Source of the DNA: Primorskyibacter aestuariivivens
GTDB taxonomy: Bacteria > Pseudomonadota > Alphaproteobacteria > Rhodobacterales > Rhodobacteraceae
Direction: 5' to 3'
Length of the DNA: 64,000 nt
Assembly (NCBI RefSeq): GCF_028023675.1
Contig: NZ_JAQIOZ010000003.1
Coordinates: forward strand, 1-64,000
Part shown: positions 1-6,961 of the stretch, piece after piece
Numbering within the stretch: the stretch's first letter is position 1
Layout of the letters: each line of letters opens with the position of its first letter
Program-made: the position numbers and the translations under genes
The notes under the pieces: generated by a model
Seen by the model: only the letters and a program-made list of their open reading frames with translations
Database searches by the model: none
Told to the model about the DNA's origin: nothing

Positions 1-80
1 GCGAGCGAAGCTTGCGATCGCTGTATTGCAGCTCTGACGGCGTACGTGGTCGTGGCGCTCCCGTGACGAACTTGTCCCAT
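1..80 (-). CDS. IS481-family transposase, N-terminal fragment cut by the window edge
   Basis: Only the first 26 codons lie in the window, starting at the ATG at position 80 and running off the left edge. The translation begins MGQVRHGSATTTYAVRAAIQ, which I recognise as the usual N-terminus of IS481-family transposases in Roseobacter-group bacteria; it leads into an HTH and then an rve/DDE integrase core outside the window. A full-length enzyme would catalyse cut-and-paste transposition. Whether this copy is intact cannot be seen here. Confidence 0.72.
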   Translation of the reverse strand, partial: MGQVRHGSATTTYAVRAAIQRSQASL

Positions 81-113
81 AATGCTTCCTTCAATTCCTG
101 AGAAAAAATCACA
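1..113 (-). mobile_element. Terminal part of an IS481-family insertion sequence
   Basis: The transposase start at position 80 is preceded on the minus strand by a short A/T-rich leader, and TGTGATTTTTTCTC begins at position 113. IS481 ends commonly begin with TGT, so position 113 is a plausible outer boundary. This is inferred: the other end and the target duplication are not visible. The element abuts the 3' end of the alcohol dehydrogenase gene, about 36 bp from its stop codon. Confidence 0.5.
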
Positions 114-149
114 CCATCAAACCGTGGGATCAAACACCTAGTCGCTCTG

Positions 150-1295
150 TCATGTTGCGTTATCCATCAACTTGGACAGCGTGTCCGGGCCAAGCGGCAC
201 CGGATTTGCCTTCATCGACGACGAGGCCGCAGCGGCTTCGGCGGCCGTGCTACGCTGCTCCGGGGAGATGCCAAGCGCATCGAGCCCCGACAGACCGTTT
301 TCACGGGACCACGCGGCCAGCCTGCTAAAAGCCTCATCCTTTGCGCCGCCCAGAGCTTCGGCGATCCAGTGCCGGATCTCGGCAATGCGGGCCTGTGTCC
401 GGGGATCGGTGGCATGGCGGGCATTGACTTCAAGCGCATGCGGCAGAAGCGCGCCGCAAATCGCACCATGCGGGGCAGAGGAAAGCCCCCCGAGCGGACC
501 GGCAAGGCCGTGCACCACGCCCAACCCCGCATTGGCGAGCGCCAGCCCGCCACAAAGACTGACCCAGGCGATCTCCTCGCGCGCCGCCGTGTCTTCGCCC
601 TTCATCAGGCGGCACAGCGCGACCAGCCCGCGCGGGATGGCATCGCGGCAGAGCGCATCGGTCATCGGGTTGGCCCGGGTGCAGAGATAGGGTTCGATCA
701 CCTGTGTGACCGCGTCCAGCCCCGAGGCCAGCGTCACAGAGCGCGGGCAATTGTCGGTCAGCGCGGGATCGACCAGCGCGAGCCGCGGCAGCATGCGGGG
801 GTCGCGCAGCGACACCTTGCGCTGATGCTCGGGCACGGCGATCACCGCGTTGCGGGTCACTTCGGCACCGGTCCCGGCGGTTGTGGGCAAAGCGACAAAG
901 GGCAGGGGTGCGGTCTCAAGCGGCAGGCCTGCCCCCACGACCTCCAGATGATCGAGCATCGGGCGCGTACCGGAGGCCAGCGCGGCGATGGCCTTGCCCG
1001 CGTCAATGGCCGCACCACCGCCAAGCGCTGTGACCACGTCCGCGCCATGGCGGCGCGCCGCGTCAATCCCGGCCTGGACCATGTCCATATCTGGCTCGCC
1101 CGCTACCGCAAATCGGGCCACATCGCATCCGTTTTGAACCAGCGCCTCGGCAAGCCAGTCGGACCGGGCGGCATTTGCGCCATGGACAAGCAGCACGCGG
1201 GATCCAAAGGCGGCGATCCGGCCCACCGCAACGGAAGCCGTCCCCCGGCCAAAACAGATCTCGGTTGCGGTCATGAAGGAAAAAACAGGCAGCAT
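150..1295 (-). CDS. Iron-containing alcohol dehydrogenase family protein
   Basis: A 381-residue group III (Fe-dependent) alcohol dehydrogenase/maleylacetate reductase-type protein, expected to be cytosolic and NAD(P)-dependent. The nucleotide-binding GGGAAIDAGKA motif is at residues 92-102, followed by LPTTAGTGAE near 137-145. The metal site shows D194, H262 and H276, but the position normally holding the first His (four residues after the Asp) is Gln198. Some subfamilies have this change, so metal preference and substrate are uncertain. The start at 1295 lies 4 bp after the stop of the upstream small gene, which suggests coupling; ATG at 1274 is an alternative start. The gene ends next to an insertion sequence. 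Confidence 0.88.
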   Translation of the reverse strand: MLPVFSFMTATEICFGRGTASVAVGRIAAFGSRVLLVHGANAARSDWLAEALVQNGCDVARFAVAGEPDMDMVQAGIDAARRHGADVVTALGGGAAIDAGKAIAALASGTRPMLDHLEVVGAGLPLETAPLPFVALPTTAGTGAEVTRNAVIAVPEHQRKVSLRDPRMLPRLALVDPALTDNCPRSVTLASGLDAVTQVIEPYLCTRANPMTDALCRDAIPRGLVALCRLMKGEDTAAREEIAWVSLCGGLALANAGLGVVHGLAGPLGGLSSAPHGAICGALLPHALEVNARHATDPRTQARIAEIRHWIAEALGGAKDEAFSRLAAWSRENGLSGLDALGISPEQRSTAAEAAAASSSMKANPVPLGPDTLSKLMDNAT

Positions 1296-1299
1296 CGTT

Positions 1300-1608
1300 T
1301 CAGACTTTCAAATCGTTTGCACCGGTGTCGATATGCGGTGCCCAGAAGACCACGGAGTCCGCGATCTGGCCGATCAATTCGCGATCTTTGAAGCTCAGTT
1401 CAAGCCAAATCTTGTTGTTCACGCCACTGGCTTCGGCAAAGGCTTTGAGCAGAAGGTCTTGCCGAACCCGGTCCTGGGCTTTGAACGTGGTGGAGTTGGT
1501 CGTCTCGGTCGTGATAGGTGAGGATCGCGAAGGCGAGCCGAGGCAGCGCCAGCCCAGATCACCCATGATGTCCGCGAAACTGTTGGATAAATCGACACAG
1601 TGACGCAT
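1300..1608 (-). CDS. Hypothetical protein (102 aa)
   Basis: Not recognised. The frame runs immediately upstream of the alcohol dehydrogenase with only 4 bp between them, so it may be the first gene of that transcript. The C-terminal half (DLLLKAFAEASGVNNKIWLE and onward) has the amino-acid balance of a real folded protein rather than a GC-rich shadow frame. No signal peptide or membrane segment is seen. The frame stays open up to a GTG at 1695, but that longer version would run through the terminator hairpin of the preceding tlpA-like gene, so the ATG at 1608 is preferred. No good ribosome-binding site is visible. Confidence 0.4.
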   Translation of the reverse strand: MRHCVDLSNSFADIMGDLGWRCLGSPSRSSPITTETTNSTTFKAQDRVRQDLLLKAFAEASGVNNKIWLELSFKDRELIGQIADSVVFWAPHIDTGANDLKV

Positions 1609-1639
1609 TGCATCGGCACCGGTGGTCGTCCAGGCCTTG

Positions 1640-1677
1640 CGGAAAGAAACAGCCCCGGCGTCCGAGGCTGGGGCTGT
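1640..1677 (-). terminator. Rho-independent terminator of the TlpA-like gene
   Basis: On the minus strand ACAGCCCC pairs with GGGGCTGT (arms 1670-1677 and 1649-1656) and is followed directly by TTTCTTTCC. It lies 15 bp after the tlpA-like stop codon. Confidence 0.75.
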
Positions 1678-1691
1678 GAAAGTAACGTGTC

Positions 1692-2249
1692 TCACATGCC
1701 GTGAGCGATCAGCGCTTTCACGATGGCCTTGGCGCTGTCACTGGCCCAGTTGGCGTCACCCTGCAGCCGGGCGATCTCGCGCCCGTCGCGGCCAAGGACC
1801 ATTGTCGTGGGCAGGCCGAGCACGCCCATTTCGCGGGCCAGCGCCTGTTGCGGGTCACGGTAGAGCGGCAGGTTATCAACCCCGATGGAATCAAAGAACC
1901 GCGTCATGGCAGGGGGCGCATTGCGGCCCGTGGCCACGGTGACCACGGCAAAATCCTCGCCGCCGAACTCGTTCTGCAACTCGGAGAGCATCGGCATTTC
2001 CTTGCGGCACGGCGCACACCAGGTGGCCCAGAAATTCAGCAGCACGATTTGCCCGCGATAGGCGTCGAGCGCGATGGGCTCTTCGTCGAAAGTGAGGAAC
2101 TCCGCCACCGGCGCCGCGGCAGGATCGGCAAAGAATTCAAGCTTGGACATATCGCCCGCCCGCAGGTTTTCGATCGCGGACCAGTCGGCGGCATTTGCGC
2201 TTGCCGCCAGCCCCGTATAGAGAACGGCGCAAACCAGCACCCGTTTCAT
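1692..2249 (-). CDS. tlpA: TlpA-family thiol:disulfide interchange protein (thioredoxin-like)
   Basis: A 185-residue secreted thioredoxin-fold protein. The ATG at 2249 gives a clean signal peptide ([20 protein letters not shown]). The redox motif WCAPC sits in [17 protein letters not shown] around residues 70-84, typical of the TlpA/ResA/DsbE group, and the cis-Pro segment [10 protein letters not shown] follows near 150. TlpA-type proteins reduce periplasmic thiols, for example during cytochrome c or cytochrome oxidase maturation; which partner applies is not shown. It is divergent from argH with only 19 bp between the start codons, so the two promoters must overlap or lie within the neighbouring gene. 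The frame extends further upstream, but that part is antisense to argH. Confidence 0.88.
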   Translation of the reverse strand: MKRVLVCAVLYTGLAASANAADWSAIENLRAGDMSKLEFFADPAAAPVAEFLTFDEEPIALDAYRGQIVLLNFWATWCAPCRKEMPMLSELQNEFGGEDFAVVTVATGRNAPPAMTRFFDSIGVDNLPLYRDPQQALAREMGVLGLPTTMVLGRDGREIARLQGDANWASDSAKAIVKALIAHGM

Positions 2250-2268
2250 TTCGCGCAAGGTGGCATGC

Positions 2269-3660
2269 ATGTCAGACAAATCCTCTAACCAGATGTGGGG
2301 CGGTCGTTTCGCCGCCGGACCCGATGCAATCATGGAGGCAATTAACGCCTCGATCGGGTTCGACAAGCGCATGGCTGCCCAGGATATCGCAGGCTCGCGC
2401 GCCCATGCTGCCATGCTGGCCGCGCAAGGTATCATCGACGCTAAAGATGCCGAGGCGATGAGGGAAGGGCTTCTCACGATCTTGTCAGAGATTGAAGGCG
2501 GCAAATTCCAGTTCTCCACCGCGCTGGAAGACATCCATATGAATGTCGAGGCGCGCCTGAAAGAGGTGATCGGCGAGCCCGCAGGGCGTCTGCATACCGG
2601 GCGGTCCCGCAATGATCAGGTGGCCACGGATTTCAAGCTTTGGGTGCGCGATCAGTTGGACGCGGTGGATGCCGGTCTGAGTGCCCTCATGCGCGCACTT
2701 GTGGATCAGGCCGAGGCCGGGGCCGATTGGGTCATGCCCGGGTTCACCCATCTCCAAGTGGCGCAGCCGGTGACCTGGGGCCATCACATGATGGCCTATG
2801 TGGAAATGTTCGCCCGCGACCGGTCGCGTATCCGCGACGCGCGGACCCGGATGAATGAATGTCCCCTGGGCGCGGCGGCGCTGGCGGGCACATCCTTTCC
2901 GATAGACCGGGAGATGACGGCAAAAGCGTTGGGCTTTGACCGGCCTGCGGCCAATTCGCTGGACGCCGTGTCGGACCGCGATTTCGCGCTGGAATTCCTG
3001 TCTGCCGCCTCGATCTGTGCCATGCACCTGAGCCGTATGGCCGAAGAGCTGGTGATCTGGTCCTCGGCGCAGTTCCGTTTTGTCACGCTCAGCGATAGGT
3101 TCTCCACCGGCTCCTCGATCATGCCGCAAAAGAAGAACCCCGATGCCGCCGAGCTTATCCGCGCCAAGATCGGGCGGATTTTCGGGGCCAATGTGGCGCT
3201 GATGACGGTGATGAAAGGGCTGCCCTTGGCCTATTCCAAGGACATGCAGGAAGACAAGGAACAGGTCTTTGACGCCGCCGACAACCTGATGCTGGCGCTG
3301 GCCGCGATGGAAGGCATGGTCAAGGACATGTCGGCCAATCGCGAGAGCCTTGAAGCGGCGGCAGCGACTGGTTTTTCCACGGCCACCGATCTGGCCGACT
3401 GGCTGGTGCGGGTTTTGGGCATGCCGTTCCGCGACGCGCACCATGTCACCGGGTCGCTGGTGGCCATGGCCGAGGCAAAAGCCTGTGACCTGCCGGATCT
3501 GAGCCTTGACGACATGCAATCCGTGCACTCTGATATCACCCGGGACGTGTTCGACGTACTGGGCGTGCATAATTCGGTGGCTTCGCGCCTGTCCTATGGC
3601 GGCACCGCGCCCGAACGGGTCCGCGAACAGGTGGCGCGCTGGAAGGAGGCGCTGGCATGA
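2269..3660 (+). CDS. argH: Argininosuccinate lyase
   Basis: A 463-residue enzyme of the fumarase/aspartase superfamily that splits argininosuccinate into arginine and fumarate, the last step of arginine synthesis. The family signature [11 protein letters not shown] is at residues 281-291 with the catalytic Ser283, and the N-terminal MWGGRF motif is present. ATG 2269 is preferred over the GTG at 2260 because AAGG lies 8 bases upstream. The stop codon overlaps the start of a small lipoprotein gene (ATGA), giving an argH-lptM-like-DUF2834 operon. This order, close to lysA, recurs in alphaproteobacteria. Confidence 0.97.
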   Translation: MSDKSSNQMWGGRFAAGPDAIMEAINASIGFDKRMAAQDIAGSRAHAAMLAAQGIIDAKDAEAMREGLLTILSEIEGGKFQFSTALEDIHMNVEARLKEVIGEPAGRLHTGRSRNDQVATDFKLWVRDQLDAVDAGLSALMRALVDQAEAGADWVMPGFTHLQVAQPVTWGHHMMAYVEMFARDRSRIRDARTRMNECPLGAAALAGTSFPIDREMTAKALGFDRPAANSLDAVSDRDFALEFLSAASICAMHLSRMAEELVIWSSAQFRFVTLSDRFSTGSSIMPQKKNPDAAELIRAKIGRIFGANVALMTVMKGLPLAYSKDMQEDKEQVFDAADNLMLALAAMEGMVKDMSANRESLEAAAATGFSTATDLADWLVRVLGMPFRDAHHVTGSLVAMAEAKACDLPDLSLDDMQSVHSDITRDVFDVLGVHNSVASRLSYGGTAPERVREQVARWKEALA

Positions 3661-3812
3661 AGGTTCTGACGATCTTTGCGGCATTGGCCGCTCTAGCAGG
3701 ATGTGGCGTGGACGGCGCGCCGACCCGGCCAGAGAAGAAGCAATCCACGCCCATCGGCGTGAGCATCACCGGCAAGGCGGAAATCGGTGTCGTGGGGCGG
3801 TCGATCCGTTGA
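3657..3812 (+). CDS. Small lipoprotein, LptM (YifL)-like
   Basis: A 51-residue protein with a lipoprotein signal ([17 protein letters not shown]), lipobox LAGC at residues 13-16 and predicted acylated Cys16. The motif [10 protein letters not shown] resembles the CGxxGPLxxP start of mature E. coli LptM/YifL, which helps LptD oxidative maturation and whose gene also lies next to lysine-biosynthesis genes. Start overlaps the argH stop (ATGA) and its own stop overlaps the next start (TGATG), so translation is probably coupled. Assignment to LptM is by motif and context only. Confidence 0.75.
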   Translation: MKVLTIFAALAALAGCGVDGAPTRPEKKQSTPIGVSITGKAEIGVVGRSIR

Positions 3813-4129
3813 TGTCGCCATTGCGCTGGATCTATCTGGCCCTAGCGATCTGGGGTGCGGTGCATCCCATGGCCTATTTCGTGACCTGGTTTCGCGAAAA
3901 CGGCTTTGACCTGATGGGGATGGTGGACGCGTGGCACGTCAATGCTGCGACATCGGGGCTGGTCTGGGACCTGACGATTGCCGCTGTTGCTCTCACGGTT
4001 TGGGTCATTGCCGAGGTGGCGGTGCGCCGCAATTGGGAGGCACTCTGGGCGATACCGGCGACTTTTTGCATCGGTTTGTCCTGTGGGCTTCCGCTCTATC
4101 TCTTCCTGCGGACGCGCCCGGTGACCTGA
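3812..4129 (+). CDS. DUF2834 family membrane protein
   Basis: A 105-residue inner-membrane protein with three predicted hydrophobic segments (about residues 5-27, 47-70 and 78-98). It matches the DUF2834 pattern of short proteins with an aromatic-rich first helix followed by a loop and two more helices. No catalytic residues are evident and the function is unknown. The start overlaps the lipoprotein stop (TGATG), so it belongs to the argH operon. Confidence 0.75.
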   Translation: MSPLRWIYLALAIWGAVHPMAYFVTWFRENGFDLMGMVDAWHVNAATSGLVWDLTIAAVALTVWVIAEVAVRRNWEALWAIPATFCIGLSCGLPLYLFLRTRPVT

Positions 4130-4294
4130 GGCCCCGATTTCCGGACCGGATTTCGGGACTGGTGGGTTAATTCAATTGTCGTCAAATGCGCATCAAAGCG
4201 TGACGGGTCACAAGTATTGTTTCTTTCCGTCCAAATGCGGCCACAATTGCCGCGCATCTTCCGGCCAAGACCAGTCTCAGACCCGGAGGATCCA

Positions 4295-5503
4295 ATGTCC
4301 ACAGCCACCGTCAGCGCTGACAAATCCTTGCTATCGGGCCCCGCACCGAAGAAAGCCCCCGATGCGCCCAAGCTGGTGCGCGTGGCGCGCGAACATGGCG
4401 TGAACCCGATCACGCAATTTACGCAGGTGCTTCAGGGGCGGCGCAAGGTCAACGGTCTGAAATTGTCGGATTACTACGATTTCGAACTGTATCGTTTTGC
4501 CGACCGGACCAAGCGCATGGAATTCGTCGGTGTTCAGGGCAGTCGGCACCTCAACGGGAGCCTGTCCCCCGAGGGCGTTCGGCAGCATTGCGATTTCCTC
4601 AATGACAAGGTCATGCTGAGCGAGTTCCTGAACGGGCTTGGCCTGCGTTCGACGGAAACCCAGGCGGTGGTGGACAACCGCCGCCTGTTCGGGGATCTGC
4701 CCGTTTTGCGCAGCCTTGAGGATATCCGCACCTTTCTGACCCGCGACGCGCGCTTCCCGCTCTTTGCCAAACCTGCGGTCGGCTCACTCAGCGTCGGCTC
4801 CGCGCGTATCGAAGCTGTAGAGGAGGGCGGCAAGACATTGCGTTTCGGAAATGGCGAAACCGTTGCTCTTGATGAGTTCGCGCAGGAAATTCTGAACGAT
4901 CACGCCAGGCGCGGCTTCCTGTTCCAGACCGCCGTTGCGCAACATCCCAAGCTGACCGAAATGACCGGCTCTGCGCTGGGCACGATCCGGGTTGTGACCG
5001 TCCCGGAAGAGGCGGATCGCCCGCGCGTTCTGTATGTACTGTGGAAAATCCCGTCGCCGCGCGCCATGTCCGACAATTTCTGGCAGGAGGGCTCGATGCT
5101 GGCACAGATCGAGCTTGAGACCGGCCGCATCGTGAAATGCCGTCTCGGCACCGGGCTGGACACCCAGCATATCGAGATGCACCCCGCAACCGGGCTGCCC
5201 ATCGTGGGCGAAACCATTCCCTATTGGGACGAATTGAAGGCGCTGGCCGAAAAGGCCCATGCGCTGTTCCCGAACTCGGGCGTTCTGGGCTGGGATATCG
5301 GCATGTCCGAGGATGGGCCGGTCATCGTGGAATGCAACAATTCGCCGTTTCACACGCTCTATCAGCTTGCCACCGGCGAGGGCGTTCTGAACCCGCGTTT
5401 CACGCCGGTCTTTGACAAGATCGCCGCGCGGCAGGCCGACCGGCTCAAGGCCGCGAAGAAGGCGGAGAAGCAAAAGCGCAAGCGGATCAAACGCGGCGGT
5501 TGA
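4295..5503 (+). CDS. ATP-grasp protein, sugar-transfer-associated type
   Basis: A 402-residue protein similar to the sugar-transfer-associated ATP-grasp family (PF14397). Visible landmarks are the Lys-bearing strand LFAKPAVGSLSVGS, the central segment GTIRVVTV, and the metal-binding end GWDIGMSEDGPVIVECNNSP with paired acidic and Asn residues as in ATP-grasp ligases. The C-terminus is a basic tail (KKAEKQKRKRIKRGG). Such proteins occur near exopolysaccharide genes but their reaction is not established. GGAGGA at 4285-4290 supports the ATG at 4295. It is transcribed alone, after a 165-bp gap and before a hairpin-rich repeat. No glycosyltransferase neighbour is present. Confidence 0.75.
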   Translation: MSTATVSADKSLLSGPAPKKAPDAPKLVRVAREHGVNPITQFTQVLQGRRKVNGLKLSDYYDFELYRFADRTKRMEFVGVQGSRHLNGSLSPEGVRQHCDFLNDKVMLSEFLNGLGLRSTETQAVVDNRRLFGDLPVLRSLEDIRTFLTRDARFPLFAKPAVGSLSVGSARIEAVEEGGKTLRFGNGETVALDEFAQEILNDHARRGFLFQTAVAQHPKLTEMTGSALGTIRVVTVPEEADRPRVLYVLWKIPSPRAMSDNFWQEGSMLAQIELETGRIVKCRLGTGLDTQHIEMHPATGLPIVGETIPYWDELKALAEKAHALFPNSGVLGWDIGMSEDGPVIVECNNSPFHTLYQLATGEGVLNPRFTPVFDKIAARQADRLKAAKKAEKQKRKRIKRGG

Positions 5504-5510
5504 TTGCATC

Positions 5511-5582
5511 GGGGATTGGGGGCTCTGCCCCCGTCCTCGCGGGTGCGAGGACTCCCCCGAGGTATTTTTGAACAGAAGAAGA
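5511..5582 (+). repeat. GC-hairpin intergenic repeat, copy 1
   Basis: The element has two strong stems in a row, GGGGGC/GCCCCC and CCTCGC/GCGAGG, then the tail CCCCCGAGGTATTTTTGAAC and AGAAGAAGA. The same layout and tail occur at 15007-15070, where the second stem has a different but still pairing sequence. It lies just downstream of the ATP-grasp gene and could also work as its terminator. Confidence 0.7.
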
Positions 5583-5655
5583 TCAGGGACCCCGTCCCTG
5601 TTTGCGGTATGCGCAAGCCCATTGCGCAGGCCCGCGTTTTTGCTATGACGCGGCC

Positions 5656-6921
5656 ATGGATCATTTCATGTATCGCGACGGCGCGCTTCACGCCGAGGAT
5701 GTCCCTGTTTCCGAGATTGCGGCCAGCGTAGGCGCGCCGTTCTATCTCTATTCCACGGCCACGCTTGTGCGGCATTTCCAGCTGTTTGATCAGGCGCTCG
5801 ATGGCCTGCCGCATCTGGTCTGCTACGCGATGAAAGCCGCCAGCAATCAGGCGATCCTCAAGACGCTGGCCGCTGCGGGCGCGGGCATGGACGTGGTGTC
5901 GGGCGGGGAATATGCGCGCGCGGTGGCGGCGGGTGTGCCGGGCGAGCGCATCGTGTTTTCCGGTGTTGGCAAGACCCATGAAGAGATCCGCGCCAGCCTG
6001 ATTGGTGGGATTCGTCAGTTCAATGTGGAAAGCGAGCCGGAAATGGCCGTGATCTCCGAGGTGGCCACATCGCTGGGGCTGGAGGCGCCGATCACCATCC
6101 GGGTCAATCCGGATGTGGATGCCAAAACCCATGCCAAGATTGCCACCGGCAAATCCGAGAACAAGTTCGGCATTCCGATCTCTCGCGCGCGTGAAGTGTA
6201 TGCCCATGCCGCCGACCTTCCGGGTATCAAGGTGGTGGGCATCGACGTGCATATAGGCAGCCAGCTGACCGAGCTGGAGCCGTTCCGGCTGGCCTATCTC
6301 AAGGTGGCGGAACTCACCGAGGCGCTGCGTGCGGATGGGCACGAGATTACGCGGCTTGATCTGGGCGGGGGCTTGGGCATTCCCTATACCCGCTCGAACG
6401 AGGCACCGCCGTTGCCCACCGATTACGGCAACCTGATCAAGGAGACCGTCGGCCATCTGGGCTGTGAGGTCGAGATCGAGCCGGGCAGGCTTATTGCCGG
6501 GAATGCGGGTATTCTGGTCAGCCGGGTGATCTATGTGAAGCAGGGCGAGGACCGGCAGTTCCTGATCCTCGATGCGGCAATGAACGATCTGATCCGCCCG
6601 GCCATGTATGACGCGCATCACGATATCGTGCCTGTGATCGAGCCGGAACCGGGCCTGGACCAGGTGCCTTATGACATTGTCGGACCGGTCTGTGAAAGCG
6701 GCGATACCTTTGCCAAGGGGCGCATGATGCCGGTCCTCAAAGCGGGCGATCTGGTGGCCTTTCGCTCTGCCGGGGCCTATGGCGCGGTCATGTCCAGCGA
6801 ATACAACACCCGCCCGCTGATCCCCGAGGTGATGGTGCACAATGATAAATTTGCTGTCATCCGACCCCGTCCCACCTTTGACGAAATCATAAATCGCGAT
6901 ACCATCCCTGAATGGCTGTAG
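5656..6921 (+). CDS. lysA: Diaminopimelate decarboxylase
   Basis: A 421-residue fold-type III PLP enzyme that decarboxylates meso-diaminopimelate to L-lysine. The PLP lysine is K60 in CYAMKAASN, the phosphate-binding GGGLGIPY starts at 237, and CESGDTFAKGR around Cys346 is the C-terminal active-site motif of LysA (rather than ornithine decarboxylase, compare the gene at 35254). Start ATG 5656 gives the usual N-terminus MDHFMYRDG. It stands between the repeat at 5511 and the DUF4175 gene, whose expected start is about 40 bp downstream. Confidence 0.97.
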   Translation: MDHFMYRDGALHAEDVPVSEIAASVGAPFYLYSTATLVRHFQLFDQALDGLPHLVCYAMKAASNQAILKTLAAAGAGMDVVSGGEYARAVAAGVPGERIVFSGVGKTHEEIRASLIGGIRQFNVESEPEMAVISEVATSLGLEAPITIRVNPDVDAKTHAKIATGKSENKFGIPISRAREVYAHAADLPGIKVVGIDVHIGSQLTELEPFRLAYLKVAELTEALRADGHEITRLDLGGGLGIPYTRSNEAPPLPTDYGNLIKETVGHLGCEVEIEPGRLIAGNAGILVSRVIYVKQGEDRQFLILDAAMNDLIRPAMYDAHHDIVPVIEPEPGLDQVPYDIVGPVCESGDTFAKGRMMPVLKAGDLVAFRSAGAYGAVMSSEYNTRPLIPEVMVHNDKFAVIRPRPTFDEIINRDTIPEWL

Positions 6922-6961
6922 GGCTATGGTGCCTTGCCGCCTGTCATGACGGAGCGGTGCC

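Noticed and set aside
2250-2612. N-terminal extension of the TlpA-like protein
   Set aside because: It lies antisense to argH and would bury the clear signal peptide that starts at 2249.
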